Part shown: positions 1 to 7,268 of the stretch, in pieces
Layout: every line of letters starts with the position of its first letter
Numbering within the stretch: the first letter of the stretch is position 1
Origin: Roseicyclus sp.
Lineage (GTDB): Bacteria; Pseudomonadota; Alphaproteobacteria; Rhodobacterales; Rhodobacteraceae
DNA: 21,767 nt
Assembly (NCBI GenBank): GCA_018401055.1
Contig: JAGYLB010000127.1
Location: forward strand, 1 to 21,767
Direction: 5' to 3'
The notes under the pieces: model-generated
What the model saw: only the letters and a program-made list of their open reading frames with translations
Told to the model about the DNA's origin: nothing
The model's database searches: none
Made by a program: the position numbers and the translations under genes

Positions 1-299
1 GCTATGTCATGCCCTCGCCGATCCCGAAATTCGACAATCCCAAGCTGGAAAGTGCCGCGCTGCAACTCTTCGGTGCGGGGCGCGAGCAGCGCATCTATGC
101 CGTGCCGCCTTGGACAAAGGTGGTGAGCCTCGATTTCGATGATCACCCCTTCGACCCGTCCAAGGCGCCGCACCCCTGCGCGCTATGCGGGGCGGAGGAC
201 AGCTATCTGGACGAGGTTATCACCGATGACCAAGGCACCCGGATGTTCGTGTGTTCCGATACCGATTTCTGCGCCGACAGGCGGGGCGAGGCGGCATGA
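1..299 (+). CDS. phnJ: C-P lyase radical-SAM subunit PhnJ, C-terminal part (5' end outside window)
   Basis: This is the last ~99 codons of PhnJ, the radical SAM enzyme that cleaves the carbon-phosphorus bond of ribose 1-alkylphosphonate 5-phosphate within the PhnGHIJ core complex in the cytoplasm. The open frame enters from the left edge and reads through the typical PhnJ stretch MPSPIPKFDNPKL, then LFGAGREQRIYAVPPW. The four family cysteines are all visible: CxxC at 177-188, and VCSDTDFC with Cys codons at 252 and 270. In the E. coli enzyme three of these bind the 4Fe-4S cluster and the last is the catalytic thiyl cysteine, so the end looks functional. The stop overlaps the next start (ATGA at 296-299), so the two are translationally coupled. 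phnG, phnH and phnI are expected upstream, outside the window. Confidence 0.96.
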   Translation, partial: YVMPSPIPKFDNPKLESAALQLFGAGREQRIYAVPPWTKVVSLDFDDHPFDPSKAPHPCALCGAEDSYLDEVITDDQGTRMFVCSDTDFCADRRGEAA

Positions 300-871
300 C
301 CGGACGTGCCATTTTCCTGACCCATGCCGAGGTCGTCATCGACCCCGCCACGCCGGTGACGGAATGGGGGCTGAGTGCCGAGGGTCACCGCAGGCACGCG
401 GCCTTTGCCGCCAGTGAGGCTCTCGCGGCCGTCTCGACGGTTTGCAGCAGCACCGAGCGCAGGGCCGTGGACGCCGCCGCGCCGGTGGCGGAACGGCTTG
501 GCTTGCCTCTTGTGCAGCATGCGGACCTTGGCGAGAACGACCGCAGCGCGACGGGCTACCTGCCGCCCGAGGCGTTCTGGCCCATGGTCGACCGGTTCTT
601 CGGGGCCCCCGATCTGTCCGCCGACGGGTGGGAAACCGCCCGGGCCGCGCAACATCGGATCGTGTCCGCCGTGGGTCGGGTGCTGGCGCAGGCCGCCGCC
701 GGGGGCGACGTGTTGATCGTGGCCCATGGCGGTGTTGGCGCGCTGTTGCGCCATCATCTTCTGGGCCGCGACATCGATCGGACCCAAGGCCAGCCCCATC
801 CGGGGGGCGGCTGCTGGTTCGCCTTCGACCGCGCCATGAGCGCAGGCCCGACCGACTGGAGGATCATATGA
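296..871 (+). CDS. histidine phosphatase (phosphoglycerate mutase-like) superfamily protein of the phn operon
   Basis: A 191-residue protein whose ATG overlaps the phnJ stop and whose stop overlaps the phnK start, both ATGA, so it is an integral member of the C-P lyase operon. The fold signature is the histidine phosphatase superfamily: His10 in FLTHAEV, an Arg pair at 55-56 in CSSTERRA, Glu80 in LGEND and a second His at about 144 in IVAHGGVGALL. The usual RHG motif is THA here, so the first catalytic-pocket Arg is missing while both His remain. As I recall, phn-linked relatives also carry T-H in place of R-H. It probably acts on a phosphorylated intermediate or by-product of the pathway, but the substrate cannot be read from sequence. 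Family call firm, function inferred. Confidence 0.85.
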   Translation: MTGRAIFLTHAEVVIDPATPVTEWGLSAEGHRRHAAFAASEALAAVSTVCSSTERRAVDAAAPVAERLGLPLVQHADLGENDRSATGYLPPEAFWPMVDRFFGAPDLSADGWETARAAQHRIVSAVGRVLAQAAAGGDVLIVAHGGVGALLRHHLLGRDIDRTQGQPHPGGGCWFAFDRAMSAGPTDWRII

Positions 872-1638
872 AACCGCTTCTGGATGTCCAATCGCTGACC
901 AAAAGCTACGGCGGTCGGATGGGTTGCGCCGATGTGTCGTTCCGGCTCTACCCCGGCGAAGTGCTGGGGATTGTGGGGGAAAGCGGTTCAGGCAAGTCGA
1001 CGCTGCTCAACTGCCTTGCGGGCCATCTGCCGCCTGACAGCGGCCGCGTGATCTTTGACACCCGCGCCGAAGGGCCGCGCGATGTGCTGACAATGTCCGA
1101 GCCCGAGCGGCGGATGCTGGGGCGCACCGACTGGGCCTTTGTCCATCAGAACCCGCGCGACGGATTGCGCATGCGCATCAGCGCGGGCGGCAATGTGGGC
1201 GAGCGGCTGATGGCCGTGGGCGCACGCCATTACGGCGAGATCCGCGAGGCCGCCACCGATTGGCTGGGCCGGGTCGAGATCAGCGAGACCCGCATCGACG
1301 ACCGCCCCAGCGCCTTTTCGGGCGGCATGCAGCAGCGGCTGCAGATCGCGCGCAATCTGGTCACCGGGCCGCGGCTGGTCTTCATGGACGAGCCGACGGG
1401 GGGCCTTGATGTCAGCGTGCAGGCCCGCCTTCTGGACCTGATCCGGGGGCTGGTGCGGCGCATGGGGCTGTCGGCCATTGTCGTGACGCATGATCTGGCC
1501 GTGGTGCGGCTGCTGGCCGACCGGCTCATGGTGATGAAGGACGGCCATGTCATCGAGACCGGCCTGACCGATCAGGTGCTGGACGATCCGCAAGCGCCCT
1601 ATACCCAGCTTCTCGTCAGCTCCGTCCTGCAGGTGTGA
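868..1638 (+). CDS. phnK: C-P lyase system ATP-binding protein PhnK
   Basis: A 256-residue ABC-type ATPase with Walker A GESGSGKST at residues 37-45, signature FSGGMQQR, Walker B LVFMDEPTGG and the H-loop VVTHDLAVV. It is dipeptide-transporter-ATPase-like, as PhnK proteins are. In E. coli PhnK docks on the PhnGHIJ core complex instead of a membrane permease and is needed for phosphonate breakdown in vivo. Its position directly after phnJ and the histidine phosphatase, and before phnL, supports PhnK over a peptide importer ATPase. It starts at the ATG overlapping the upstream stop. One base separates its stop from the phnL ATG. Confidence 0.95.
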   Translation: MKPLLDVQSLTKSYGGRMGCADVSFRLYPGEVLGIVGESGSGKSTLLNCLAGHLPPDSGRVIFDTRAEGPRDVLTMSEPERRMLGRTDWAFVHQNPRDGLRMRISAGGNVGERLMAVGARHYGEIREAATDWLGRVEISETRIDDRPSAFSGGMQQRLQIARNLVTGPRLVFMDEPTGGLDVSVQARLLDLIRGLVRRMGLSAIVVTHDLAVVRLLADRLMVMKDGHVIETGLTDQVLDDPQAPYTQLLVSSVLQV

Positions 1639-1639
1639 C

Positions 1640-2320
1640 ATGATTCATGTAGAAGAACTCGCCAAGAATTTCACGTTGCACAACCAGGGCGGCACGGTCA
1701 TCCCCGTGATCGCGGGGGCAGGGTTCAGTGTCGCGCCGGGCGAATGCGTGGCGCTGACGGGGGAAAGCGGGGCGGGGAAATCCACCGTCATGCGCATCCT
1801 TTACGGCAATTATCTGGCCCAAGGTGGCAGCGTGCGGATCGGCGGTGTGGACATCACGAAAGCCGAGCCCCGCGATATCTTGCAGTTGCGGCGCGAGACG
1901 TTGGGGTATGTCAGCCAGTTCTTGCGCGTGGTCCCGCGCGTCCCGACGCTGGAGGTGGTGGCCGAACCGCTTCTGGCGCTGGGCCGCCCCGAGGCGGAGG
2001 CGCTTGACCGCGCGCGCGATCTGCTCACACGGCTGCGTATCCCCGAACGGCTCTGGCAGCTGTCGCCCACCACATTCTCGGGCGGGGAACAGCAGCGGGT
2101 GAACATCGCACGCGGCTTTGCCCATGCCTATCCGGCGCTGTTGCTCGATGAGCCCACGGCCAGCCTTGATGCGACGAACCGCGAGACCGTGCTGACCCTG
2201 ATCGAGGAGGCCAAGGCCAGTGGGGCGGCCATCGTGGGCATCTTCCACGATCTCGACGCGCGCGCCCGTGTCGCCGACCGCGAGATCGACGTCTCGGCCT
2301 TCACCCCGAGGGTTGCATGA
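1640..2320 (+). CDS. phnL: C-P lyase system ATP-binding protein PhnL
   Basis: A 226-residue ABC-type ATPase with Walker A GESGAGKST at residues 41-49, a Q-loop near VSQFLRVVPRV, signature FSGGEQQRVNIARG, Walker B ALLLDEPTASLD and an H-loop GIFHDLD. The opening HVEELAKNFTLHNQGG and the VSQFLRV stretch are typical of PhnL, the second ATPase-like subunit of the phn cluster. In E. coli PhnL with PhnG, H and I supports formation of ribose 1-alkylphosphonate 5-triphosphate from ATP and phosphonate. The gene starts one base after the phnK stop, and its own stop overlaps the phnN start (ATGA at 2317-2320). Length is normal for the family. Confidence 0.95.
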   Translation: MIHVEELAKNFTLHNQGGTVIPVIAGAGFSVAPGECVALTGESGAGKSTVMRILYGNYLAQGGSVRIGGVDITKAEPRDILQLRRETLGYVSQFLRVVPRVPTLEVVAEPLLALGRPEAEALDRARDLLTRLRIPERLWQLSPTTFSGGEQQRVNIARGFAHAYPALLLDEPTASLDATNRETVLTLIEEAKASGAAIVGIFHDLDARARVADREIDVSAFTPRVA

Positions 2321-2876
2321 TCGATGCCCGCGTGACCCCGGGCCGTTTCATCGCCGTCGTCGGCCCTTCGGGCGTCGGCAAGGACAGCGTGATGGACGCG
2401 CTTGTCGCCGCGCGCCCCGATCTGGTCCGGGTGCGCCGCGTGATCACGCGGGCCTCAAGCGCGGGCGGCGAGGATTTCGACGGCATCAGCCCGGCGCTTT
2501 TCGCGGCGCGCGCGGCGGGCGGCGATTTCGCGTTGCATTGGCAGGCGCATGGGTTGTTCTACGGCATCCCGAAGGACGTGCATCAGGTGCTGGCGCGCGG
2601 GCAGGATGCGCTCGCCAACCTGTCGCGGGGGATGCTGGGACAGGCGCAACGGGCCTTTCCCACGCTGCAGGTGCTGCACATCACCGCGCGGCCCGAGGTG
2701 CTGGCCGACCGGCTGGCCGCGCGCGGGCGCGAAGGACGGGGGATATCGCCCGCAGGCTCGCACGCTCCGCGCCGCCCTTTCCCGAGGGGCTGCCGGTGCG
2801 CGAGATCGACAATTCCGGCCGGCTGGACCGTGCGGTGGCGGCAGCACTTGCCGCGCTCTACCCCGCGAAGGTGTAG
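2317..2876 (+). CDS. phnN: ribose 1,5-bisphosphate phosphokinase PhnN (apparent frameshift)
   Basis: PhnN phosphorylates ribose 1,5-bisphosphate with ATP to give PRPP, closing the C-P lyase route. The P-loop GPSGVGKDS is at residues 16-24, followed by a guanylate-kinase-like core (VRRVITR, GEDFDGIS, FALHWQAHGLFYGIP) and the HITARPEVLADRL strand. After about residue 140 the original frame becomes meaningless, while the neighbouring frame continues with DIARRLARSAPPF and EIDNSGRLDRAV to a stop at 2874-2876. Adding one G to the five-G run at 2738-2742 restores the family-like sequence REGRGDIARRL, giving ~186 residues. I therefore read one intact gene with a homopolymer deletion; a true pseudogene is less likely. 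The 3' end overlaps the convergent DUF1045 gene by 19 bases. Confidence 0.9.
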
Positions 2877-3544
2877 CGGTGGAGGAGGTGAAACATGCCC
2901 GCCGCGTCCTCGCCCATCAGGCACAGGCTGTCGATGACGAAGGGCGCCGCGAGATGCGGCGTGAAATGGGCCGCAAGCGCCGCATGTGCGGCCTCGGCTC
3001 TCTCGCTGGGCAAGTTGCCCGTGAGGGTCATGTGAAAGCGGAATTCCTCCATCACATAAGGGTAGCCCCAGCGCGCCAGCAGCGCCTCTTGCCGGTCGGT
3101 CAGGGGGGATTTGCGGCGCCGCGCCAGTTCCGCCTCGGAGGGGGCGCGCGGAACGGGTCGAGCACCTCGACCGTGGCCGCCGCGAGATCGGCAAGCGCGG
3201 CGCAGGGCTCGGCGGACACAAGGGCGATGAACCCGCCCAGCCGCCGAACCTCGAGCGCGGGGATCGTGACCGGGGAGCGGGTCGCGCAAAAGCTGTGCGC
3301 CTCGGCCGCCAGCCCTTTGGCATCGGTACCCGTGGCGAGGGCGAAACGGCGGCTTGATCGTCCCGTGAAAGCCGTATTTACGCGGGGTCGCGGTCAGGGC
3401 CGCGGGGGTGTCGGGCAGGCCCGGCAGGTCGGGCTGTGCCACCGCGCACCTTGCCACGCTGTCCCAGCCCAGCCAATCCGCGCCCGCGCGGTAAAGCGCG
3501 CCCTGCGGCACCACGTAGAGACCGTATCGCTTGACGTCATCCAT
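2858..3544 (-). CDS. DUF1045 / putative phosphonate metabolism 2H phosphoesterase-like protein (two apparent frameshifts)
   Basis: About 228 residues from the ATG at 3544 (MDDVKRYGLYVVP). It reads as the DUF1045 family found in alphaproteobacterial phn operons, which belongs to the 2H phosphoesterase superfamily. Two HxT motifs are visible: RKYGFHGTIKPPFR near residue 60 and EEFRFHMTLTGNL near residue 170. The segment APPSEAELARRR...LLARWGYPYVMEEF is typical. The middle is in another frame. Removing one base of the three-G run at 3339-3341 and adding one to the five-G run at 3140-3144 gives a continuous protein containing EVRRLGGFIALV. Function is inferred: by analogy it may hydrolyse the cyclic ribosyl phosphodiester made by C-P lyase, the job of PhnP in E. 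coli; no phnP is visible here. It is antisense to its neighbours, convergent with phnN and divergent from phnM. Confidence 0.85.
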   Translation of the reverse strand: MDDVKRYGLYVVPQGALYRAGADWLGWDSVARCAVAQPDLPGLPDTPAALTATPRKYGFHGTIKPPFRPRHGYRCQRAGGRGAQLLRDPLPGHDPRARGSAAGRVHRPCVRRALRRACRSRGGHGRGARPVPRAPSEAELARRRKSPLTDRQEALLARWGYPYVMEEFRFHMTLTGNLPSERAEAAHAALAAHFTPHLAAPFVIDSLCLMGEDAAGMFHLLHRYTFAG

Positions 3545-3590
3545 CCTGTTCTGACCTTCCGAGACTGACATGCCCAAGGATCACCCCCTG

Positions 3591-4737
3591 ATGCTCGAGA
3601 CGCTGACGCTTGCCAATGCCCGCCTGATCCTGCCCGAGGGCGAGATGACGGGGCGCATCACCTTGCAAGGGGGCGAGATCGTCGAGCTGGCGCCGGGCCA
3701 TGATGTGCCCGCGGGCGCCATCGATTGCGGCGGCGATATCGTCGCGCCGGGGCTGGTGGAACTGCACACCGACAATCTGGAGCGTCACATCCGCCCCCGC
3801 CCGTCCGCCCATTGGCCGCACAAGCCCGCCATCGTCGCCCATGACGCGGAACTGGCCGCTTGCGGGATCACCACCGTCTACGACGCGATCCGGGTCGGGT
3901 CGATCGAGGGCAAGGGCGGTGTCGGCTGGTCGCGCTACGCGCGCGATCTGGCCGACGAGTTGCTGGCGATGCGGGCGGCCAGCGCGCTCAAGATCAGCCA
4001 TCACATCCACCTGCGCGCCGAGATCTGTTCGCAGACGCTGCTCGAGGAGTTGGCCAGTTTCGGCCCCGAGGACCGGGTGGGCATCATGAGCCTGATGGAT
4101 CACACGCCCGGACAGCGGCAGTTTGCCGATCTGGCGCAATACGCCACTTACATGAAGGGCAAGCACGGGCTGAGCGAGGAGGTGTTTCAGGAACATGTCC
4201 GCACGCGGCAGGCCTTGGGGCAGGCGGTGCGCGACGGCCATGAAGCGGCGGCCGTGGCGGCGGCGCAGCGATTGGGCGCGGTGCTGGCGAGCCATGACGA
4301 CACTTTGGTCGCGCATGTCGTGCGTTCCGCAGGCCATGGGATCTCGCTGGCGGAGTTTCCGACCACCGAAGAGGCCGCGCGCGCCTGCCGGAGCCATGGA
4401 ATCGCGGTGATGATGGGGGCGCCGAACCTCGTCAGGGGCGGGTCGCATTCGGGCAATGTCTCGGCGATGGATCTGGCGCGGGCGGGGCTGCTCGACATCG
4501 TCTCGTCGGATTATGTGCCTGCTCGCGTTGCTCTATGCCGCCGTGCTTCTGGGCGAGATCTGGGACGACCTGCCGCGCGGCATGGCGACCGTCAGCCGGG
4601 CGCCCGCGCATGCGGCGGGGCTCATGGATCGGGGCATGCTGGCCGAAGGGATGCGGGCCGATGTGATCCGGTTCCGGCTGCTGGACGGCGTGCCCGTGCT
4701 GCGGGGTGTCTGGTCGGCGGGCGTGCGCGTCGCGTGA
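3591..4737 (+). CDS. phnM: alpha-D-ribose 1-methylphosphonate 5-triphosphate diphosphatase PhnM (one apparent frameshift)
   Basis: PhnM is an amidohydrolase-superfamily enzyme that removes pyrophosphate from ribose 1-alkylphosphonate 5-triphosphate before C-P cleavage. Visible motifs are the metal-binding HTDNLERH, the strand ITTVYDAIRVGS, HHIHLRAEI, SLMDHTPGQRQF, ASHDD and SSDYVP. After SSDYVP (about 4516-4524) the reading moves to the next frame, which continues LLYAAVLLGEIWDDLP and ends at 4735-4737; an extra base or two missing bases explains it. Total ~382 residues, normal for PhnM. I chose ATG 3591 (MLETLTLANARLILP) because AAGGA lies 10 bases upstream. ATG 3570 in the same frame has no clear ribosome site and would add seven residues. 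Only 46 bases separate it from the divergent DUF1045 start. Confidence 0.9.
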
Positions 4738-4742
4738 GGGGA

Positions 4743-4777
4743 AGCGCCGCGCGGGGCATCGAGCCCCGCCCGGCGCT
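4743..4777. terminator. GC-rich hairpin between convergent phnM and TIM-barrel genes
   Basis: Arms 4743-4757 and 4763-4777 form a 15-pair stem with one mismatch and an ATCGA loop. It lies six bases after the phnM stop and 83 bases beyond the convergent TIM-barrel stop. There is no T-run on either side, so it is a terminator-like or 3'-end-stabilising hairpin able to serve both strands, not a textbook intrinsic terminator. Confidence 0.55.
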
Positions 4778-4860
4778 TGGGTGCCCGGCTCCGCGGCGGG
4801 TGCGCGGGGCGGTAGCGGTTTTCCGTATTTGGGGGAAGCTGAAGGCGGGGGCCATTTGGC

Positions 4861-5694
4861 TCAGCAGGCAAGGCCTTCACGCTCCAGATACGCCATGGCG
4901 GCGGGGATGTCAGCGGCATCGCGCAGTTCCAGCACCAGATGCGGGCGCTGGGGCAGGGCGGCGATGGCGCGGAAGACCGCGTGCCAGTTGACCGTGCCGC
5001 GACCGGGCGGCCAGTGGCGGTCGGCGAAGCCATCGGCGTCTTGCAGGTGGACATGGGAGAGCATCGCGCCCGCATGGGTCACGAAATAATCCACGGGGGG
5101 CGCGCCGGTGGCGTGATGGGCGTAATGCGCGTGGCCGGTGTCGATCGAGAGGCGCACGGCGTCCGAGGCGAAGCTGGCGGCGAGGTCGTGGCGGGTGCCC
5201 GGGTCGATATCCTCGATGTTCTCGATCACCAGCGTGACGCCGCAGACCTCGGCGCGGGCGACGGCGGGGGCCAGCAGGGCGTGGGTGCGGGCAATCTTTC
5301 GCTCAAGTGCGGAGGCCATGTTGCCCGCGCGTGGATCGTTTCCGAAATTGAACCAATCCCAGGTTGTGAAGGGGGAATGGACCACCATTTGCGACGCGCC
5401 AAGGGCGGCCGCGGCCTCGATTGCGGTGACGAAGCGGCGCGACACGATCGGCGCAATCTCGGGATCGGCCATGTCGAGGGTCATGTCGATGAAGGGCCCG
5501 TGGATGCCCAGCCGTCCTTCGAACCCGTCGAGATGGCGTTTGGCCTCGGTCACCACGGCCTGCCAGTCGCCCAAGAGAACCTCGGGGCGCAGGAAATCCT
5601 GCAGCTCGAGGTCGCGTTGATCCGCGATCAGCCAATCGCGGTAGGTGGGAAGGTTTGCGACCATGAGGGCCGCGCCGATTTTCAGAGGGAGCAT
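4861..5694 (-). CDS. sugar phosphate isomerase/epimerase-like TIM-barrel protein coupled to phnM2
   Basis: 277 residues from ATG 5694. It has the layout of the xylose-isomerase-like / AP-endonuclease-2 TIM-barrel family. Candidate divalent-metal ligands fall at the expected strand ends: H65 (IHGPF), H106 (VVHSPF), E158 (VIENIED), D185 and H188 (IDTGHAHYAHH), H214 (HVHLQDAD) and E256 (LELRD). The set is complete, so a metal-dependent isomerase, epimerase or lyase is likely; the substrate is unknown. The start codon shares one base with the stop of the upstream phnM paralogue (TGATG), so the two are translationally coupled and probably act on the same pathway. A TTG at 5697 is an alternative start. 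No frameshift is seen. Confidence 0.85.
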   Translation of the reverse strand: MLPLKIGAALMVANLPTYRDWLIADQRDLELQDFLRPEVLLGDWQAVVTEAKRHLDGFEGRLGIHGPFIDMTLDMADPEIAPIVSRRFVTAIEAAAALGASQMVVHSPFTTWDWFNFGNDPRAGNMASALERKIARTHALLAPAVARAEVCGVTLVIENIEDIDPGTRHDLAASFASDAVRLSIDTGHAHYAHHATGAPPVDYFVTHAGAMLSHVHLQDADGFADRHWPPGRGTVNWHAVFRAIAALPQRPHLVLELRDAADIPAAMAYLEREGLAC

Positions 5695-6845
5695 CAAAAC
5701 ACCTGCTTTCCGGCGCGCCAGACGGCCTGCACCACGGGTTGATCACCAACAAGACGCACGGCCACCAGATCGGCGCGCAGACCTTCTTCGATCCGGCCGC
5801 GGTCGGGAAAGCCGGTCATGCGTGCGGGCGCATCGCTGACAAGGGCGAGGGCCGCGGGCAGGTCATGAGGAAAGGCCGGGTCGGCCGCGAGGCGGAAGGC
5901 CGCATCGAGCGGCGAGCGCGGGATGTAGTCGGAGGCCAGCGCGTCGACGAGCCCGTGGGCCAGCAATTCGGCCACGCCCACATTGCCCGATTGCGAGCCG
6001 CCGCGCAGGTAGTTGGGCGCGCCCATGACGATGGCAAGCCCCGCCTCGCGGGCGCGCTGTGCGGCTATGAGCGTGGTGGGAAACTCGCTGATGGCGAGCC
6101 CCTCGGCGGCGGCCTGATCGGCATGGGCAAGGGTGCGGTCGTCATGGCTCATGATCGGCTGGGCATGGGCGTGGGCTGCGCGCACGACATGGGCGCGCAC
6201 CTCGGCGCCGCGCTTGCGGGAGCGCTCGAACAGCTCGTCCATCATGGCGTGGCCTGTCGCCTCGTCCACCTCCATTTCGTGGATCATATGGGCAAACCAG
6301 CGGTCGATGTCGGGGCTTTGCCGGTCGCCGGGCGTGTGATCCATCACCGACACAAGGCGCGTGAGCGGATGGGCGACGGTGGCATCGACCAGCCCCATGG
6401 TCTCGGGGTCGGATATTTCGCAGCGCAGGTGCAGCAGGTGTTCGGCGCGGAAGACGCCCGCTGCCTGCCCCTCGGCGAGGGCTTCGATCAAGGGCTCGAG
6501 GATCTCGCGCCGTTCGGGCCGCTTGAGCGAGGCACCGACCGACAGGCTGTCGAAGACGGTCGTGGTGCCGCCCGAGATCACCACCGCGTCATGGGCCATC
6601 AACGCGGGCAGGAAGGGCCATAGCACCGAGAGGCGCGGGTGGGTGTGACGCTCGACATGGTCGGTGTGCAGATCGACGATGCCGGGGATCACGAAGGCGC
6701 CGCCAAGGTCAAGGCCGTCTGCCGCGCGGCTGAGCCCGGCGATGCGCCCATCCTCCAGCGCAAGCGCACCCTCGACGATGCCGCTTGGGGTGACGATGCG
6801 GGCGTTGGACAGGGTCTGCGCCGGGGCGGGTGGGGCATCGAACAT
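5694..6845 (-). CDS. phnM: second PhnM-like amidohydrolase (phnM paralogue)
   Basis: 383 residues from ATG 6845, with AGGAGA about 10 bases upstream. It is clearly a PhnM paralogue: opening strand TLSNARIVTPSGIVEGAL, metal motif GIVDLHTDHVERH (H60, D62), TTTVFDSLSVG, HLLHLRCEI, SVMDHTPGDRQ, MSHDDRTLAH, VMGAPNYLRGGS and ASDYIP. All motifs seen in the other PhnM of this window are present, so it looks catalytically competent, but it differs through the first loop (THPRLSVLWPFLPAL) and the segment around SLKRPERREIL. It may hydrolyse a different ribosyl triphosphate or be a redundant isozyme; sequence cannot decide. It heads a two-gene minus-strand operon with the TIM-barrel gene, preceded by a Pho-box-like repeat. 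Confidence 0.92.
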   Translation of the reverse strand: MFDAPPAPAQTLSNARIVTPSGIVEGALALEDGRIAGLSRAADGLDLGGAFVIPGIVDLHTDHVERHTHPRLSVLWPFLPALMAHDAVVISGGTTTVFDSLSVGASLKRPERREILEPLIEALAEGQAAGVFRAEHLLHLRCEISDPETMGLVDATVAHPLTRLVSVMDHTPGDRQSPDIDRWFAHMIHEMEVDEATGHAMMDELFERSRKRGAEVRAHVVRAAHAHAQPIMSHDDRTLAHADQAAAEGLAISEFPTTLIAAQRAREAGLAIVMGAPNYLRGGSQSGNVGVAELLAHGLVDALASDYIPRSPLDAAFRLAADPAFPHDLPAALALVSDAPARMTGFPDRGRIEEGLRADLVAVRLVGDQPVVQAVWRAGKQVF

Positions 6846-6912
6846 CGCGGGGGTGTCTCCTGACAGATGCGTCTTCTGAACGGGGTGAGTGTAACGCCGG
6901 TGTTGCGTCGTG

Positions 6913-6930
6913 GTGACCGTTTTGTGACGT
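6913..6930 (-). promoter_or_regulatory. Pho-box-like direct repeat upstream of phnM2
   Basis: On the minus strand 6930-6913 reads ACGTCACAAAACGGTCAC: two GTCAC cores exactly 11 bases apart, the spacing of PhoB boxes (consensus CTGTCAT-N4-CTGTCAT, often ending in C). A third TCAC lies 10 bases further upstream, near 6937. It is 68-85 bases before the phnM2 ATG, a sensible promoter distance. PhoB control under phosphate limitation is the expected regulation of phn genes. Match read by eye, not scored. Confidence 0.45.
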
Positions 6931-6960
6931 CTTGTGATGCTTTGCATCGGGTGCCGGAGG

Positions 6961-7029
6961 CTTGAAGGGCGCGAATCGCGCGGCAAGAGCGTCGCGCCCG
7001 CTCAAGTGCCGCCCCGTAAGGCGTTTTTT
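6961..7029 (+). other. imperfect hairpin followed by short hairpin and T6 tract
   Basis: Arms 6961-6974 and 6992-7006 pair over 13 bases (CTTGA/TCAAG and GGGCGCGA/TCGCGCCC) around a small internal bulge. Next come CGCC-CCGTAA-GGCG and six T at 7024-7029. On the plus strand this resembles the structured end of a small RNA, or an attenuator in a long phnD leader. There is no direct evidence of transcription. Confidence 0.3.
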
Positions 7030-7268
7030 CCGACATTTCGGCGGGTTGTCGGCGCCGGGTGGTGCGGTCGTCCTCATGCTGCAGCGGGCGTTTCGAGACG
7101 ATTCTCCTGTCGCTTGGCGGGCTTGGCGCAGTGTCATGAATTCTTCGTCCAACCATTACATAACGATCATCTGCACCCCCTAGCACCCGCCCCAACGAAG
7201 ACCGGGCGGCACCGTGGGTGAAAAGTCCGGGCTTCGGCGTTACAACCGCAACCCAAGGATATCTGTCG

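Larger units (their letters stand above)
6846..7268. other. divergent intergenic region between phnM2 and phnD1
   Basis: A 423-base non-coding stretch. It holds the phnM2 ribosome site (AGGAGA near 6855-6860), a Pho-box-like repeat at 6913-6930, an imperfect long hairpin at 6961-7006, a short hairpin followed by six T at 7013-7029, and the phnD1 ribosome site (AAGGA at 7254-7258). The AT-richer segment around 7131-7170 is the best place for the phnD promoter. I see no convincing short gene. Confidence 0.6.

Noticed and set aside
203..799. Long minus-strand open frame opposite the histidine-phosphatase-like gene
   Set aside because: It is a GC-rich shadow frame: low-complexity Gly/Arg/His content, no ribosome site, and the plus-strand frame has clear family motifs and coupling.
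7131..7148. Possible Pho box upstream of phnD1 (GTGTCAT-GAAT-TCTTCGT)
   Set aside because: The first half is good but the second matches only three of seven consensus positions, so I did not list it as a feature.
7195..7268. Possible riboswitch in the phnD1 leader
   Set aside because: No known riboswitch core could be recognised, and the region is short with no strong paired stems.
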